Of a DNA stretch of 64,000 nucleotides, positions 1 through 8,895 are shown in pieces. Under the pieces are notes generated by a model. That model had not been told where the DNA came from, did not search any database, and saw only the letters and a list, made by a program, of their open reading frames with translations. This DNA is from Acidobacteriota bacterium (lineage in GTDB: Bacteria > Acidobacteriota > Terriglobia > Terriglobales > SCQP01). Where the stretch lies: the NCBI GenBank assembly GCA_027314025.1, contig DAHVCP010000064.1:1-64000 (forward strand). Reading direction: 5' to 3'. Both the position numbers and the translations under genes were made by a program. The first letter of the stretch is position 1. Each line of letters begins with the position of its first letter.

Positions 1-153
1 CCGCGCCGCCCCATGGGCCGGGGGCGGGCCGCCCTGCGGAGTTCCGCGGCCTTTCGCGCCGGCGTGGCGCCCCCGCGCCAAGGGCGCGACCCCCGCGAAC
101 GGACCGGGCGCCGGCGGCCCGGCGCCCGGAGGGAACGCTGGCCGCGGCCGCGG
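1..153. other. Intergenic edge segment downstream of the S10 peptidase gene
   Basis: No credible gene was seen here. It holds one copy of an intergenic hairpin repeat (37-100) and a separate inverted repeat, CCGGGCGCC at 104-112 and GGCGCCCGG at 121-129, just beyond the stop codon of the minus-strand peptidase gene. That hairpin could act as a terminator, but no T-tract follows it on the minus strand. Confidence 0.5.
37..100 (+). repeat. Intergenic hairpin repeat, family R2, copy 1
   Basis: About 64 bp resembling the copies at 39152-39215 and 48701-48763. Shared landmarks are a GGAGTTYCGCGGCC-like left end, a central hairpin and a CCCCGCGAAC right end. In this copy the central hairpin is TGGCGC / GCGCCA (65-70 with 75-80), different letters from the other copies but still paired. 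It lies downstream of a minus-strand gene, as do the other copies. Confidence 0.6.
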
Positions 154-1734
154 CTATTGCGCGGCGGCGTTGGCGATGAAGCGCCGCGCATCCTGCTGCA
201 ACTGGATGCGGGTGGCGCGCTTCAGGTAAATCATGTGGCCCACCTGGAGATGCGCCACGGTGATGTTCTTTTGCTCCGCCGGGGGCAGAAAGAGGTGCTT
301 GATGCTGTACTGGGCCTCGAAGAACGGCGTCGCCAAGTCGTAATAACCCTCGCCGACGAACAGATGCAAGTAGTGGTTCTTCGCGAAGGCGCTCTCCAGC
401 ATTTTGCTGGTGTCGGCGTAGCCGCCGCCAAAGCCGCCGCGGGTCTGCCAATTCCAGCGGTCAATGCCGCCGCCTAGGGTGTAGTAGACGATCGAACTCT
501 TGTAACCCAGGTCGTTGCGCACATATTGCAGGAACATTTGCGTGAACGGCGGCCCGGTCATGGCGTCGCTGGGATCGAAATCGGGGAACTGATTGCCCGG
601 GGTGCGATTGAAACCGGTGATCCGGGCGTCCAGGCGGCCGATGATCAGCTTCTGGCCGCGCAGCAACTGGGTCATGAAGTTCCAGGTGTTGACGCGGAGG
701 TTGAAATCGTCGAGGAAGCGCGGGCCTAAGCCGGTGAACTGCGCCATTTTCGCGATGGCCGCCTGGCGCGCGGCGCCTTGCAGCTGATCGCCTTCATCCA
801 GGTCCTGCTGGTAGCCGTGCAACGCCCACTGTTCGGCTTGGTGCGCCACCTCGGAGACCGGCTCTTTCTCCATCCGCGGCGAAAGCTTGTGGTGGTACCA
901 GGCGATGGTGGCCAAGGACGGCAGGTACAGGACATAGGGAAGATCGTTGCCGGGCGCGTAGGAAATGGTCTGCAAGTTGAGCACGCTGGACAGGAGCATG
1001 ACCCCATTCAGGGCGATGCCGTGGCTGTCCAAATATCCGGCCAAGCCGGCGGAGCGGAAAGTGCCGTAGCTTTCTCCCGCCAAGAACAAGGGGGAACTGA
1101 TGCGGTTGTACTGGAGCAGGTACTGCTGAATGAACGTACCGAAGGCGGCGATATCGCCCTGCACGCCGCTGGCGCGGCGCAGCATGGCCGGCGAGGCGGC
1201 GCGGCTGTAGCCGGTGCCGATGGCGTCCACGAAGACCATGTCGGTGAACGGCAGCCAGGTTTGCTGGTTGACGACCATGTGGAACGGCGGCGGCGGCATG
1301 GTGCCGTTGGCATTCATGGCCACGCGGTAGGGACCGAAGCCGCCAATGTGGACATACACCGAGGCGGCGCCCGGACCACCGTTGTAGGAGAAGGTGAGCG
1401 GACGCCGGTCCGGACCCGAGCCGTGATGGTCCAAGGTATAGGCGACAAAGAACATGCGCGCCTCGAACTGGCGCTGATGGTTGACCACCGTGTAGATCGG
1501 CAGGGTGCCCGCGGTGGCGGTGTACTGCAGCGTGTGGCCGTTGATGGTGACGCTGTGGTGCGTCACGATCGGCGCGCCCAATGCAGGATCGCCCTGGGGA
1601 TAGGCCTTGGCGGCGTTAGGGTTGTGTGGCGGCGGGCCGCTGGGAGGCCGCGGGCGACGAGGACGCTGCGCGAACGCAAGGGGAAGACAGAGCGACAGGG
1701 CGAAGGCCGCGACGACGGCGGGGCGCAGTTTCAT
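154..1734 (-). CDS. Secreted S10 family serine carboxypeptidase
   Basis: 526 residues; the first ~22 form a signal peptide ending in ALAFAQ-like sequence, followed by a proline-rich linker, so the enzyme is probably periplasmic or extracellular. S10 peptidases remove C-terminal residues from peptides using an alpha/beta-hydrolase Ser-Asp-His triad. The oxyanion motif SYNGGPG is near residues 116-122, the nucleophile motif GESYG centres on Ser222, and the Asp and His candidates lie in GYYDLATPF and VGHMIYL near the C-terminus. The start is supported by AGGTGA six bases before the ATG. It follows the BNR-repeat gene on the same strand after ~90 bp and may be co-transcribed. Substrate is not predictable; the family assignment is firm. 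Confidence 0.93.
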   Translation of the reverse strand: MKLRPAVVAAFALSLCLPLAFAQRPRRPRPPSGPPPHNPNAAKAYPQGDPALGAPIVTHHSVTINGHTLQYTATAGTLPIYTVVNHQRQFEARMFFVAYTLDHHGSGPDRRPLTFSYNGGPGAASVYVHIGGFGPYRVAMNANGTMPPPPFHMVVNQQTWLPFTDMVFVDAIGTGYSRAASPAMLRRASGVQGDIAAFGTFIQQYLLQYNRISSPLFLAGESYGTFRSAGLAGYLDSHGIALNGVMLLSSVLNLQTISYAPGNDLPYVLYLPSLATIAWYHHKLSPRMEKEPVSEVAHQAEQWALHGYQQDLDEGDQLQGAARQAAIAKMAQFTGLGPRFLDDFNLRVNTWNFMTQLLRGQKLIIGRLDARITGFNRTPGNQFPDFDPSDAMTGPPFTQMFLQYVRNDLGYKSSIVYYTLGGGIDRWNWQTRGGFGGGYADTSKMLESAFAKNHYLHLFVGEGYYDLATPFFEAQYSIKHLFLPPAEQKNITVAHLQVGHMIYLKRATRIQLQQDARRFIANAAAQ

Positions 1735-1827
1735 AAGTCATCACCTGAGTGGACGGATCGAAGCACTAACATTGCTCCGGAAGCCGCACCAGAGTCAACA
1801 GGAGGCCGGCGGATAGACGCCGGGGCC

Positions 1828-4800
1828 TCATTGGCCGGCAGCGCCGGCGGCTGCCTGCCGGGCGGCGGCCACCTCGGCATTCAACTGGCGCTCCGCCGTT
1901 TGCGCCTGGGCCTGAAGGTACCGGAAGACCGCATATTGGGCACGGTTGGGCGCGACGTAGGCGAGGCCGATATCGGCGGCTAAATAACCGAGATGGCTAC
2001 GCAACCTGGTCGGCTCCAACAAGCTGCCTTCGCTGGAATGGATCTTGAGTTGAACGTAGCGGGCAATGGCCGCGTCCAGAGCCGCCAGGGCGGCGCGCCC
2101 GGGCGAGGATGCCGCGGCGCCGACGGAGACGTTCTTCCCCGACTTCTCCAAGGCGGCGCGGGCACGGATGGCCTGGTTCAGGCCGCGGTCCAGTGCATTG
2201 AGGGTGCGGCGAATGCGCAATTGCAAGGCTAGCCGCGCGGCCAGCGCCGCCGGCGCGACGTGCAAGCGAGGATCGAGGGAAACGGCGAAGGAGCGCGTCA
2301 AGGTTCGCCCGCCATAATCCAGGGTGACGGTGTACCGGCCGGGGGTGACCACTGGGCCTTGCACCGTGTCGTCCTCACCGCCCGCGGCGATGGGTGGCTC
2401 GAACCCCGTCACCTCCACCGCCGGGGCATAGCGCAGATCCCAAAGGAAGCGATTCATGCCCGGCCGAATGCCGGTGCGGCGGCGGGCGGCCCAGGCGGCC
2501 AGTTGCGTCGGCTCGAATCGCGTGCCGGGATGCGGGCGCTTGGCGCGAGCCGCGAGATGCAGGTGGAAGCTCCTCACGATCCCGCCGGAGGCGGTTCGGA
2601 AGGTCAGCGTGACCGGCGTATGGCCATCATAGTTGGCGGGGATGTGGAAGAAGACGGCGGCGCCGAACGCCGGATTGGCGCCCGCGGCGGGAGGACGGAA
2701 TGCGGCGGGACCGCGGCCGTAAACATGACTCAGCCAAGCCCGCTGCGGGGCGAAAAGAAACGGGCGGGCGGCGGTGACGTCCGGCGCCGCGGCAAGTTGC
2801 TCCAGCAGGGAGAGCTGATCCAAGGCCCACATGGCGCGGCCATGGGTGGCGATGACCACCTGGCCCTGGCGGCGGCTGATGCGGATGTCACGGACTTGCG
2901 CCACGGGCAGGTTGAGCGTCAATGGCTGCCACTGCTCCCCGCCGTTTAGGCTGACATAGACGGTCGAACTGCCGGCCAGGAACAGCAAGCGGGCATCGCG
3001 GGGATCCTGGCGGATGGCGAATAGGTAGGTGTTGCGGGGAAGGCCATGCGTGATGGCTTGCCAATGGCGGCCAAAGTCATGGGTGACGAAGGCGTAGGGA
3101 TGAAAATCGTCCCACATATAGCGGCGGGCGGTCAGAAACGCCGTCCCGGGCGCCGCAAATGACGGCTCGATGCAGCTCACCCAGGACCATTTGGGCAGTT
3201 GCGGGGGGCGAACCGAGCGCCAGGAACGACCGCCATTGGTGGTGACATGGACCCGACCGTCGTCGGTTCCCGCCCAAATGACGCGGCCATTCAGCGGCGA
3301 GACCGCCAAGGCGGAAATTCCGGGATAGACTTCGGCGCCGGAGGCGTCAATGTTGATGGGGCCGCCGCTGGCGGCTTCCGTGGCGGGGTCGTTCCGCGTG
3401 AGGTCGGGGCTGATGCGCCGCCAACTGCGGCCGCCATCCAAGCTGGACAGGACATATTGCGCGCCGGTCAGCAGCTGGTGCGGATTGGCGGGAGAAAACA
3501 AGATGGGATGCGACCAGCCGAAGCGGTATTTGAGCGCTGCCGAGGGCGATCCCTCTTGGTAATCCGGCCAGGGGCTAACGCCTTGCAGTTGGCCGGTGCG
3601 GCTGTCGGCGCGAATCATGATGCTGAAATAACCGCTGCCGAAGGTGACGTTGGGGTGTCCAGGCTCGGGCGCGACCCAACTGGCTTCGCCATAGGCGGCG
3701 GGGCGCCAAGCGCCGACCGGGATGCTGCCGCCGGGCGCGGCGCTGGGACCGGACATGGAGCGTTCGTCTTGCTGCGCGCCGTAGACGTGAAAGGGAAACT
3801 GCTGATCGAGGGCGAGATGATAAAACTGCGCGGTGAATTGGTTGTGCTCACTGCTCCAGGTGCGGCCGGCGTCGGTGGAAATCGTCGCGCCGCCGTCATT
3901 GCCTTCGAGCAAGATTTTGGAATTGCGGGGATTGATCCAGACGATGTGATTGTCGCCGTGGGGCGTATGCAGGCGGTGGAAGGTTTTGGCGCCATCATGA
4001 GACACCCATAGCGCGTCCACCTCCGGCACGTACACGGTGTTGGGATCGGTGGGATCGGCGTAGATGCTCATGTAATAGAAGGCGCGCTGCCGCAGCGCCC
4101 AGGAGCGGTTGACGCGGCGCCAGCGCCGGCCGCCGTCGGCGGAGCGGAAAATTCCGCCGTGGCGGGCCTGAATGATGGCGTAAACCACCTGGGGGTCGCT
4201 GGCGGCGATGGCAACGCCCGAGCGGCCCCAGACGCCGGCCGGCAGGCCGGCGTCGCGCGTCAAGTTGGCCCAGTGCGCGCCGCCGTCGCTGGTTTTATAC
4301 AAGCCGCTACCGGGGCCGCCGCTGTCCAGGCCCCACGGGGTGCGCTGCGCCTGCCACATGGCGGCGTACAGCACGCGCGGATCGCGGGGATCCATGACCA
4401 CGTCCACCGCTCCAGTGCGATCGTTGACATACAGCACCTTGCGCCAGGTGCGGCCGCCATCGGTGGTCTGGAAGACGCCGCGCGCCGCGTTGGGCTTGAA
4501 GACGTGCCCCAGGGAAGCGGCGAAGACGACGTTGGCGTTGCGCGGATCCACGGCCAGGGCGCAGATGGTGTGGGTGGCGGCGAGTCCAGCGCGCCGCCAT
4601 TTGCCGCCCGCGTTGGAGGAGCGGAACAGGCCGTCCCCAGCGATCATGGTGTTGCGGATGTCGCACTCGCCGGTGCCGGCGTAGAGGATCTTGGGATTCG
4701 ACGGGGCCACCGCCAAGGCGCCGATGCCGGCGCTGCTGGTGGGCATGGCGTGGTCGGAGATATTGACCCAGCGCAGCCCGTAATCGGTGCTGCGCCACAC

Positions 4801-5058
4801 GCCGCCGCCCGTGGCGCCCATATAAAACAAATCGGGCTGGCTCGGCACGCCGGCAACCGCCACCACCCGGCCGCCGATGGCCGGGCCGAGCTGCCGCCAG
4901 CGCAGGCGGCTCATCAATGTCCGCGCGGGCAGCGGCGCCGGCGCCGGGGCGGCAGCCCCAAGCGCGGTGGCCGCGACCATCGCGGCGACGGCCGCGGTTG
5001 CGGCCAGCCGCCGCGAGAAGCGCCGAAACAGCGGGGCCGAAGCCAAATGTCTGAACAT
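1828..5058 (-). CDS. Secreted sortilin/BNR-repeat (WD40/YVTN-like) beta-propeller protein
   Basis: 1,076 residues from the chosen ATG, with a signal peptide over residues 1-36 (RRFSRR, then an Ala-rich hydrophobic stretch). The body carries many Asp-box type repeats such as STDYGLRW, TTDGGRTW, TSDGGAHW, SADGGRRW and STDAGRTW spaced 40-60 residues apart, the signature of two seven-bladed propellers like VPS10/sortilin. After about residue 760 comes a beta-sandwich region and a helical C-terminal tail. Such proteins are often labelled glycosyl hydrolase, but no catalytic residues can be assigned and the function is unknown. A longer reading from 5106 was rejected because a perfect GGAGG precedes the ATG at 5058 and the signal peptide begins there. 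Confidence 0.88.
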   Translation of the reverse strand: MFRHLASAPLFRRFSRRLAATAAVAAMVAATALGAAAPAPAPLPARTLMSRLRWRQLGPAIGGRVVAVAGVPSQPDLFYMGATGGGVWRSTDYGLRWVNISDHAMPTSSAGIGALAVAPSNPKILYAGTGECDIRNTMIAGDGLFRSSNAGGKWRRAGLAATHTICALAVDPRNANVVFAASLGHVFKPNAARGVFQTTDGGRTWRKVLYVNDRTGAVDVVMDPRDPRVLYAAMWQAQRTPWGLDSGGPGSGLYKTSDGGAHWANLTRDAGLPAGVWGRSGVAIAASDPQVVYAIIQARHGGIFRSADGGRRWRRVNRSWALRQRAFYYMSIYADPTDPNTVYVPEVDALWVSHDGAKTFHRLHTPHGDNHIVWINPRNSKILLEGNDGGATISTDAGRTWSSEHNQFTAQFYHLALDQQFPFHVYGAQQDERSMSGPSAAPGGSIPVGAWRPAAYGEASWVAPEPGHPNVTFGSGYFSIMIRADSRTGQLQGVSPWPDYQEGSPSAALKYRFGWSHPILFSPANPHQLLTGAQYVLSSLDGGRSWRRISPDLTRNDPATEAASGGPINIDASGAEVYPGISALAVSPLNGRVIWAGTDDGRVHVTTNGGRSWRSVRPPQLPKWSWVSCIEPSFAAPGTAFLTARRYMWDDFHPYAFVTHDFGRHWQAITHGLPRNTYLFAIRQDPRDARLLFLAGSSTVYVSLNGGEQWQPLTLNLPVAQVRDIRISRRQGQVVIATHGRAMWALDQLSLLEQLAAAPDVTAARPFLFAPQRAWLSHVYGRGPAAFRPPAAGANPAFGAAVFFHIPANYDGHTPVTLTFRTASGGIVRSFHLHLAARAKRPHPGTRFEPTQLAAWAARRRTGIRPGMNRFLWDLRYAPAVEVTGFEPPIAAGGEDDTVQGPVVTPGRYTVTLDYGGRTLTRSFAVSLDPRLHVAPAALAARLALQLRIRRTLNALDRGLNQAIRARAALEKSGKNVSVGAAASSPGRAALAALDAAIARYVQLKIHSSEGSLLEPTRLRSHLGYLAADIGLAYVAPNRAQYAVFRYLQAQAQTAERQLNAEVAAARQAAAGAAGQ

Positions 5059-5416
5059 GACTGCCTCCAATGACCCACGGCATAGCGTGCGAGTTTTGAT
5101 ACCCATTGGAACTTGCCCCTGGAGACAATATCACTTTCTGGGGCGCTCGGCGGACCGGGTTTGGGGATTGGCGGGGTTGACCGCGGCGGGGCCGGAGGGA
5201 TCGAGGGAGGATGTTCAGCGACCGCGGCGGACCGGCGCGGGCCATAATGGCGCGGTTTATGAGCATGATCAGCAACCGCGGGACGGCAACGCCTCCTCGA
5301 TTCCCGCCGGGTATTCCCATCGCGGCGAGAGCCGGCGCTTCCAGGTGGAGACGCGGGCGCCGCTGGAGAGCGCCCGCCCGGCGGCCGCAGGGGACGCCGG
5401 ACGTTAGGCAAATCGG
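5059..5416. other. Intergenic region between the BNR-protein gene and the small gene at 5417
   Basis: About 358 bp. It should contain the promoter of the BNR-protein gene, but no convincing -35/-10 pair was found. A strong inverted repeat, GCGGGCGC at 5353-5360 with GCGCCCGC at 5370-5377, lies about 40 bp past the stop of the small minus-strand gene and may terminate the jag-end transcript; it has no T-tract. Confidence 0.4.
5064..5068 (-). promoter_or_regulatory. Ribosome binding site deciding the BNR-protein start
   Basis: GGAGG on the minus strand, five bases before the ATG at 5058. No comparable site precedes the upstream in-frame start at 5106, so this site sets the start. Confidence 0.75.
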
Positions 5417-5710
5417 CTAGGGCACGCGGACTCGCGGCACCACCTCCAACGCGCGGATGGAGCGGTGGACGATTTCGGCCTCCGCGGGCTCATCCGCGCC
5501 AGGGCCCGGTTCGTTTTGCCAACTGCGCGGATCGTCGGGGCGATTCTCCGCGGTCGGCACCCACATTCCCGACAGGGGCAAGGCCACGGTCATGGGAACG
5601 GGACGCCGCAAACGCTGGTCAGGCCGCGCCTGGCGCGGATAGGCCATGGCGGGGGCGGCACGGCGCGGACGCAGGCGCCGGAGCGGGCGTGCCGTATCGG
5701 CAAGCTGCAT
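5417..5710 (-). CDS. Small protein of unknown function at the end of the yidC-jag cluster
   Basis: 97 residues, not recognised. The N-terminal ~35 residues are Arg/Pro-rich. The rest is acidic and proline-containing (PTAENRPDDPRSW, then a run of Glu/Asp) and ends VVPRVRVP. It is accepted as a gene because it follows the jag stop codon by only 18 bases on the same strand, stays open to a normal stop, and its codons have strong G/C bias at third positions like neighbouring genes. An internal Met at residue 22 (5647) is an alternative start. No signal peptide or membrane segment is evident. No function can be offered beyond likely co-expression with the membrane-protein insertion genes. Confidence 0.5.
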   Translation of the reverse strand: MQLADTARPLRRLRPRRAAPAMAYPRQARPDQRLRRPVPMTVALPLSGMWVPTAENRPDDPRSWQNEPGPGADEPAEAEIVHRSIRALEVVPRVRVP

Positions 5711-5728
5711 GCCTATGGGGATACGTGC

Positions 5729-6247
5729 TTAGCGCCGCTGGAAGCGGCGGACGGGAGTGAACGCCGTGGCGGATTGAATGACGACGTGCCGCTGCGGCCC
5801 GATGCCCTCACTGGCGGTGTGGATGCCTTGCGTGCCGCGCAGGGCCATATGGATGACCCGCCGCTCGCGGCTGTTCATCGGTCCAAAGGCATAGGGAAGG
5901 CCGGTTTTTACCACCCGTTGCGCCGCCAATTCGGCGGCCTGGCGCAGCTCGTCAATGCGCAGCATGCGGCGGTTTTGGCAGTCAAAAATCAGGCGCTCAT
6001 GCTCGTCGCCGGAGAGGCGCAAGGCCTCATGCGCCAAATGCTCGAAGGCGCGCAGCAACTCGCCGCCGTTGGCCAGCAGCAGGTCGGAGTCCGGGCCCTC
6101 CAAATCCACCAGCAAGTCAGGATTTTCAAATTCCCGGTTGGCTTCGGGATGCGGCACCAGGCGATAGCTGAGACGAAATTCGCCTTTTTGGATCAGCAAA
6201 TCCAGGATTTCCCGCAGCCGCGGCTCGATTTGTTCGATGGCGTCCAT
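5729..6247 (-). CDS. jag: Jag/KhpB-type RNA-binding protein with R3H domain
   Basis: 172 residues. The C-terminal half is an R3H domain with the family signature MNSRERRVIH (R129 and H133 forming R-x3-H) and a preceding KH-like region around residues 45-85. KhpB/Jag proteins bind single-stranded RNA and are almost always encoded next to yidC. The KH part here lacks a clear GxxG loop (it reads LLANGGELL), so RNA binding may rest mainly on R3H. The classical N-terminal Jag domain is missing, making this a short version. The start at 6247 lies 10 bases after the yidC stop; an upstream extension would overlap yidC and looks like out-of-frame coding. Confidence 0.88.
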   Translation of the reverse strand: MDAIEQIEPRLREILDLLIQKGEFRLSYRLVPHPEANREFENPDLLVDLEGPDSDLLLANGGELLRAFEHLAHEALRLSGDEHERLIFDCQNRRMLRIDELRQAAELAAQRVVKTGLPYAFGPMNSRERRVIHMALRGTQGIHTASEGIGPQRHVVIQSATAFTPVRRFQRR

Positions 6248-6257
6248 GGTGTAGTCG

Positions 6258-8015
6258 CTAATGCCGCAGTTTACCCATATTGGCGGGCGCGACGCGAGCC
6301 TTGACCGGCTTGCCGCCGGCATCCAACTTCGGCTCGTTGTCCTTGCCCTTGGGCTTGCCGGGCGTAAAGCCAAAGTGCTTGTTGATGATCAATTGCTGGC
6401 CGACGCTGATCAGGTTGCTGGTCAGATAGTAGACGTTGACGCCGGCGGGCAAGAAGAAAAAGATGTAGCCCAGGCCCAAGGGCATGATCCACTTCATCAA
6501 GCGCATTTGCCGCGGGTCGGCGCCGGGCGTCATGGGCATCAAGCTCATGGTCCAGAACTGCGAGATCACCAGGATGATGGGCAGGATGTAATACGGATCC
6601 ATGGCCGAGAGGTCATGGATATAACTGATCCAGGGGGCGTGGCGCAGCTCGATGGCCACCTCCAGCACTTCGTAAAAGCCCCAAATCAGGATCACCGGCA
6701 GCAGCATGGGCAGGCAGCCGCCCAGCGGATTGACGCCGTTTTCCTGGTAGACCTTCATGATCTCCTGCTGCACGCCCTGCCGGCGTGGGTCGCGCAGCGG
6801 AAACTTCTTCATCTTGTCGTTCAGCGCCTTGATCTTGGGCGCCAGCGCGGCCATCTTGATCGAGGTCTTCTGCGCCTTCCAGCGGAAGGGAAACATCGCC
6901 ATGGTGATGACGAAGGTGATGAAGATGATGACCCAGCCGTAGTTATGGATCCAATGGTGATAGGTCCAGGTCATCCACAGGAAGATGGGGTGCGCCAGGA
7001 AGCCGAACACGCCGAAATCCACCAGTTCGCCGAGCCGCGGATTGATGGATTTGAGCAGTGAAATCCGTTTGGGCCCGACGAATAGATGGAATTGATCCAC
7101 CGCGCCGGTACTGAAGGCCAGGCCCGCCACCGGTTCCGGCTTGGCGCCGGATTTGGACCGGAAATCGGTTTGCAGCGTCGTCAGGGTCTGGGTTCCCGGG
7201 TGGGCGGGGAGAAACGCGGAGGCGAAGTACAAATCCTGCAAACCAGCGAAGGCGAACTGGTCGTGGACGCGGTCTCCATTGGAGATCTTCGCGGATGCCG
7301 TGGTGGTCAGCTTTCCGCCGCTCGGCGCCTGGAACAGTTGCAGCTGGGTTTGGTGGTGCGGCGCGGTGTAGTCGCCGAAGTCGCCCGGCCACGCAATCGC
7401 GGCGCCAGCCACGGGCGCGCCATCGCGCGTCACGCGGGCACGGACGTCCACGACGTAGCCGCGGCGGAAGGTCAGCTGTTTGCTGGCCGCCAGCGTGCCG
7501 TTCGACCAAGTGAACCGCACCGCCGTTTCGCCACTCTTGGGATGGGACTCGGTCACGGCGTACAACGCCTGCGCCAAGGTGGCGTTCACGCTGGGATCGG
7601 GCGTGCGAAAGGCCAGCGGGTAGCCGTGCTCCGCGCCGAATTCGCCGTTCACCACATTCAGCGGATGGCCTTCGTTGTCGGTGTACTGGCTGAGAATCCA
7701 GCGGGTGGCGACGGCGCCGCGATTGCTGAGGGTCACCGCGAAGACCGGGGTATGCACCGTCCACTGCCGCGCCGAGCGGGCGGCGATGGCATGGGCCGGC
7801 GGCGACGGCAGATGGGCCGGCTTGGCGCTGGGCGGCGGAACGGCCGCAAGCGGAGCGGCGGCGGGCGCCCCATGGGCGCTCTGCGCGGTTTTCGCCGCCG
7901 GCGCGGGAGTGGCCGCGCGCCGCTCCATCATCGGCAAGAAAATCAGGAAAACCAGGGCGGAAAGCACCAGGGCGAGAATTAGCCGGCGCTCAAGGTTGGG
8001 ATCGGGATTGGTCAA
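6258..8015 (-). CDS. yidC: Membrane protein insertase YidC
   Basis: 585 residues from the proposed TTG start. YidC inserts proteins into the inner membrane alone or with SecYEG. Visible features: transmembrane segment 1 at about residues 11-28 (LILALVLSALVFLIFLP), a large periplasmic beta-rich domain to about residue 330, then the conserved five-helix insertase core including GGCLPMLLPVILIWGFYEVL and PAGVNVYYLTSNL. The length and the P1 domain are of the Gram-negative type. TTG at 8015 is preferred because translation from the ATG at 8135 would add ~40 Arg/Ala-rich residues and run into yidD. No strong ribosome binding site precedes the TTG, so the exact start is uncertain. Confidence 0.95.
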   Translation of the reverse strand: MTNPDPNLERRLILALVLSALVFLIFLPMMERRAATPAPAAKTAQSAHGAPAAAPLAAVPPPSAKPAHLPSPPAHAIAARSARQWTVHTPVFAVTLSNRGAVATRWILSQYTDNEGHPLNVVNGEFGAEHGYPLAFRTPDPSVNATLAQALYAVTESHPKSGETAVRFTWSNGTLAASKQLTFRRGYVVDVRARVTRDGAPVAGAAIAWPGDFGDYTAPHHQTQLQLFQAPSGGKLTTTASAKISNGDRVHDQFAFAGLQDLYFASAFLPAHPGTQTLTTLQTDFRSKSGAKPEPVAGLAFSTGAVDQFHLFVGPKRISLLKSINPRLGELVDFGVFGFLAHPIFLWMTWTYHHWIHNYGWVIIFITFVITMAMFPFRWKAQKTSIKMAALAPKIKALNDKMKKFPLRDPRRQGVQQEIMKVYQENGVNPLGGCLPMLLPVILIWGFYEVLEVAIELRHAPWISYIHDLSAMDPYYILPIILVISQFWTMSLMPMTPGADPRQMRLMKWIMPLGLGYIFFFLPAGVNVYYLTSNLISVGQQLIINKHFGFTPGKPKGKDNEPKLDAGGKPVKARVAPANMGKLRH

Positions 8016-8106
8016 GGCGATAGCCGTCTCGGAGCGGATTGGCAAACTGTCGCGGACGGCGCTCGGCAGCGCGGCGGCACGGCGTTTCCGCGCCGCCGGC
8101 GCGCGC

Positions 8107-8328
8107 TTAGCGCACGGGATCGTAGCCGCCGGCATGAAAGGGGTGACACCGGCTCAGGCGCCGCGCCGCCATCCACAGGCCCCGCGCCGCGCCATACCGC
8201 TCCACCGCCTCAATGGCGTACTGACTGCAAGTCGGGGTGTAGCGGCACGCGGGCGGCAACCAGGGGGAGATGGCGAGCTGGTAGCCCCGCAACACGCCCC
8301 GCACGATTTGACCCGCCCACGCCTTCAT
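8107..8328 (-). CDS. yidD: Membrane protein insertion efficiency factor YidD
   Basis: 73 residues. YidD is a small amphipathic protein that assists YidC-dependent insertion. The diagnostic segment [18 protein letters not shown] and the C-terminal [13 protein letters not shown] are both present, with both conserved cysteines. The start at 8328 has GAGG-like sequence just upstream and begins 8 bases after the rnpA stop, typical of the conserved rpmH-rnpA-yidD-yidC order. Longer in-frame extensions overlap rnpA and are not conserved in character. Confidence 0.93.
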   Translation of the reverse strand: MKAWAGQIVRGVLRGYQLAISPWLPPACRYTPTCSQYAIEAVERYGAARGLWMAARRLSRCHPFHAGGYDPVR

Positions 8329-8336
8329 ACCCTGCC

Positions 8337-8744
8337 TCATCTCATATTCTGCCCTACAGTTGCGGTTCCGCCACGGTCTAACCAACGTAAACACTCCCTC
8401 CACTCTGCTTCCAGACGCGGGAAGGATGCTCGCGCCACCGTGGGCCGAGGCTGAATGACCAAATCCCATCCCGCCGACAACTCCGCCCAATGCGCTCGCG
8501 CCAGGGCGCGCAACCGGCGGCGGATGCGGTTGCGTAACGGGGCCACGCCCAATCGCCGCGGGGTGGTAAGACCCAAGCGGGACATGGCGGCGGAATCCGG
8601 GCGGCGGAAGGCGAACAGCGTCCAGTAGGGGCCGTTGCGGCGGCGGCCGTGGCGGTAGGCGGCGCGAAACTCAGCGGGGTGGTGCAGGCGCCGGCCCGGC
8701 GGGAACCGCGGCGTGGACGGCGAGTTGGGACCGCGGTCGCTAAT
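8337..8744 (-). CDS. rnpA: Ribonuclease P protein component, with no canonical start codon
   Basis: RnpA binds the catalytic RNase P RNA and aids tRNA 5'-end processing. The core is unmistakable: [16 protein letters not shown] at the N-terminus and the RNR motif in [18 protein letters not shown]. Downstream of rpmH the frame contains no ATG, GTG or TTG ahead of the core. The coordinates given start at an ATT (8742-8744) that shares a base with the rpmH TAG stop, giving 135 residues. The frame is also open upstream through all of rpmH to an ATG at 9044 (235 residues), as in the overlapping rnpA/rpmH arrangement known in Thermus. However, that ATG lies upstream of the best rpmH promoter. The product is sure; the start is not. 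Confidence 0.85.
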   Translation of the reverse strand: MSDRGPNSPSTPRFPPGRRLHHPAEFRAAYRHGRRRNGPYWTLFAFRRPDSAAMSRLGLTTPRRLGVAPLRNRIRRRLRALARAHWAELSAGWDLVIQPRPTVARASFPRLEAEWRECLRWLDRGGTATVGQNMR

Positions 8745-8895
8745 CCCGGTAGCCTGGGCTGACCGCCACGCGATGGCGGCCCTTGGCGCGCCGCCGGGCC
8801 AGCACCGCCTGCCCTCCCTTGGTGCGCATGCGGGAACGAAAACCGTGGGTCTTGGAGCGGTGGCGGCGGTTCGGCTGGAAGGTACGCTTCGGCAT
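8740..8895 (-). CDS. rpmH: 50S ribosomal protein L34
   Basis: 51 residues, very basic. L34 is a small protein of the large ribosomal subunit. The start [13 protein letters not shown] and the tail GRHRVAVS are diagnostic; the sequence [20 protein letters not shown] matches the family throughout. It opens the conserved rpmH-rnpA-yidD-yidC-jag cluster and is divergent from dnaA. Its TAG stop overlaps the proposed ATT start of rnpA by one base, and the rnpA frame is open through the whole gene. Confidence 0.97.
   Translation of the reverse strand: MPKRTFQPNRRHRSKTHGFRSRMRTKGGQAVLARRRAKGRHRVAVSPGYRD

Noticed and set aside
778-1983. 401-codon open frame on the plus strand across the S10 peptidase gene
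   Set aside because: It is antisense to a well-defined peptidase with catalytic motifs; its translation is low complexity (Gly/Arg/Gln/Val-rich) and shows no family features. GC-rich DNA gives many such open shadows.
4307-5320. 337-codon minus-strand frame reaching past the BNR-protein start
   Set aside because: It is a different frame from the BNR-protein and overlaps its signal-peptide end and repeats; the translation is Arg-rich and unrelated to any family.
5692-5698. TATCGGC (a possible reversed sigma-28 -10) between the small gene and jag
   Set aside because: No TAAA at the required 11-base spacing upstream; also not next to a flagellar gene.
8107-8490. Longer YidD (127 codons) from an upstream Met
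   Set aside because: The extra N-terminal region overlaps rnpA and lacks any resemblance to YidD, whose conserved start is [11 protein letters not shown] at 8328.
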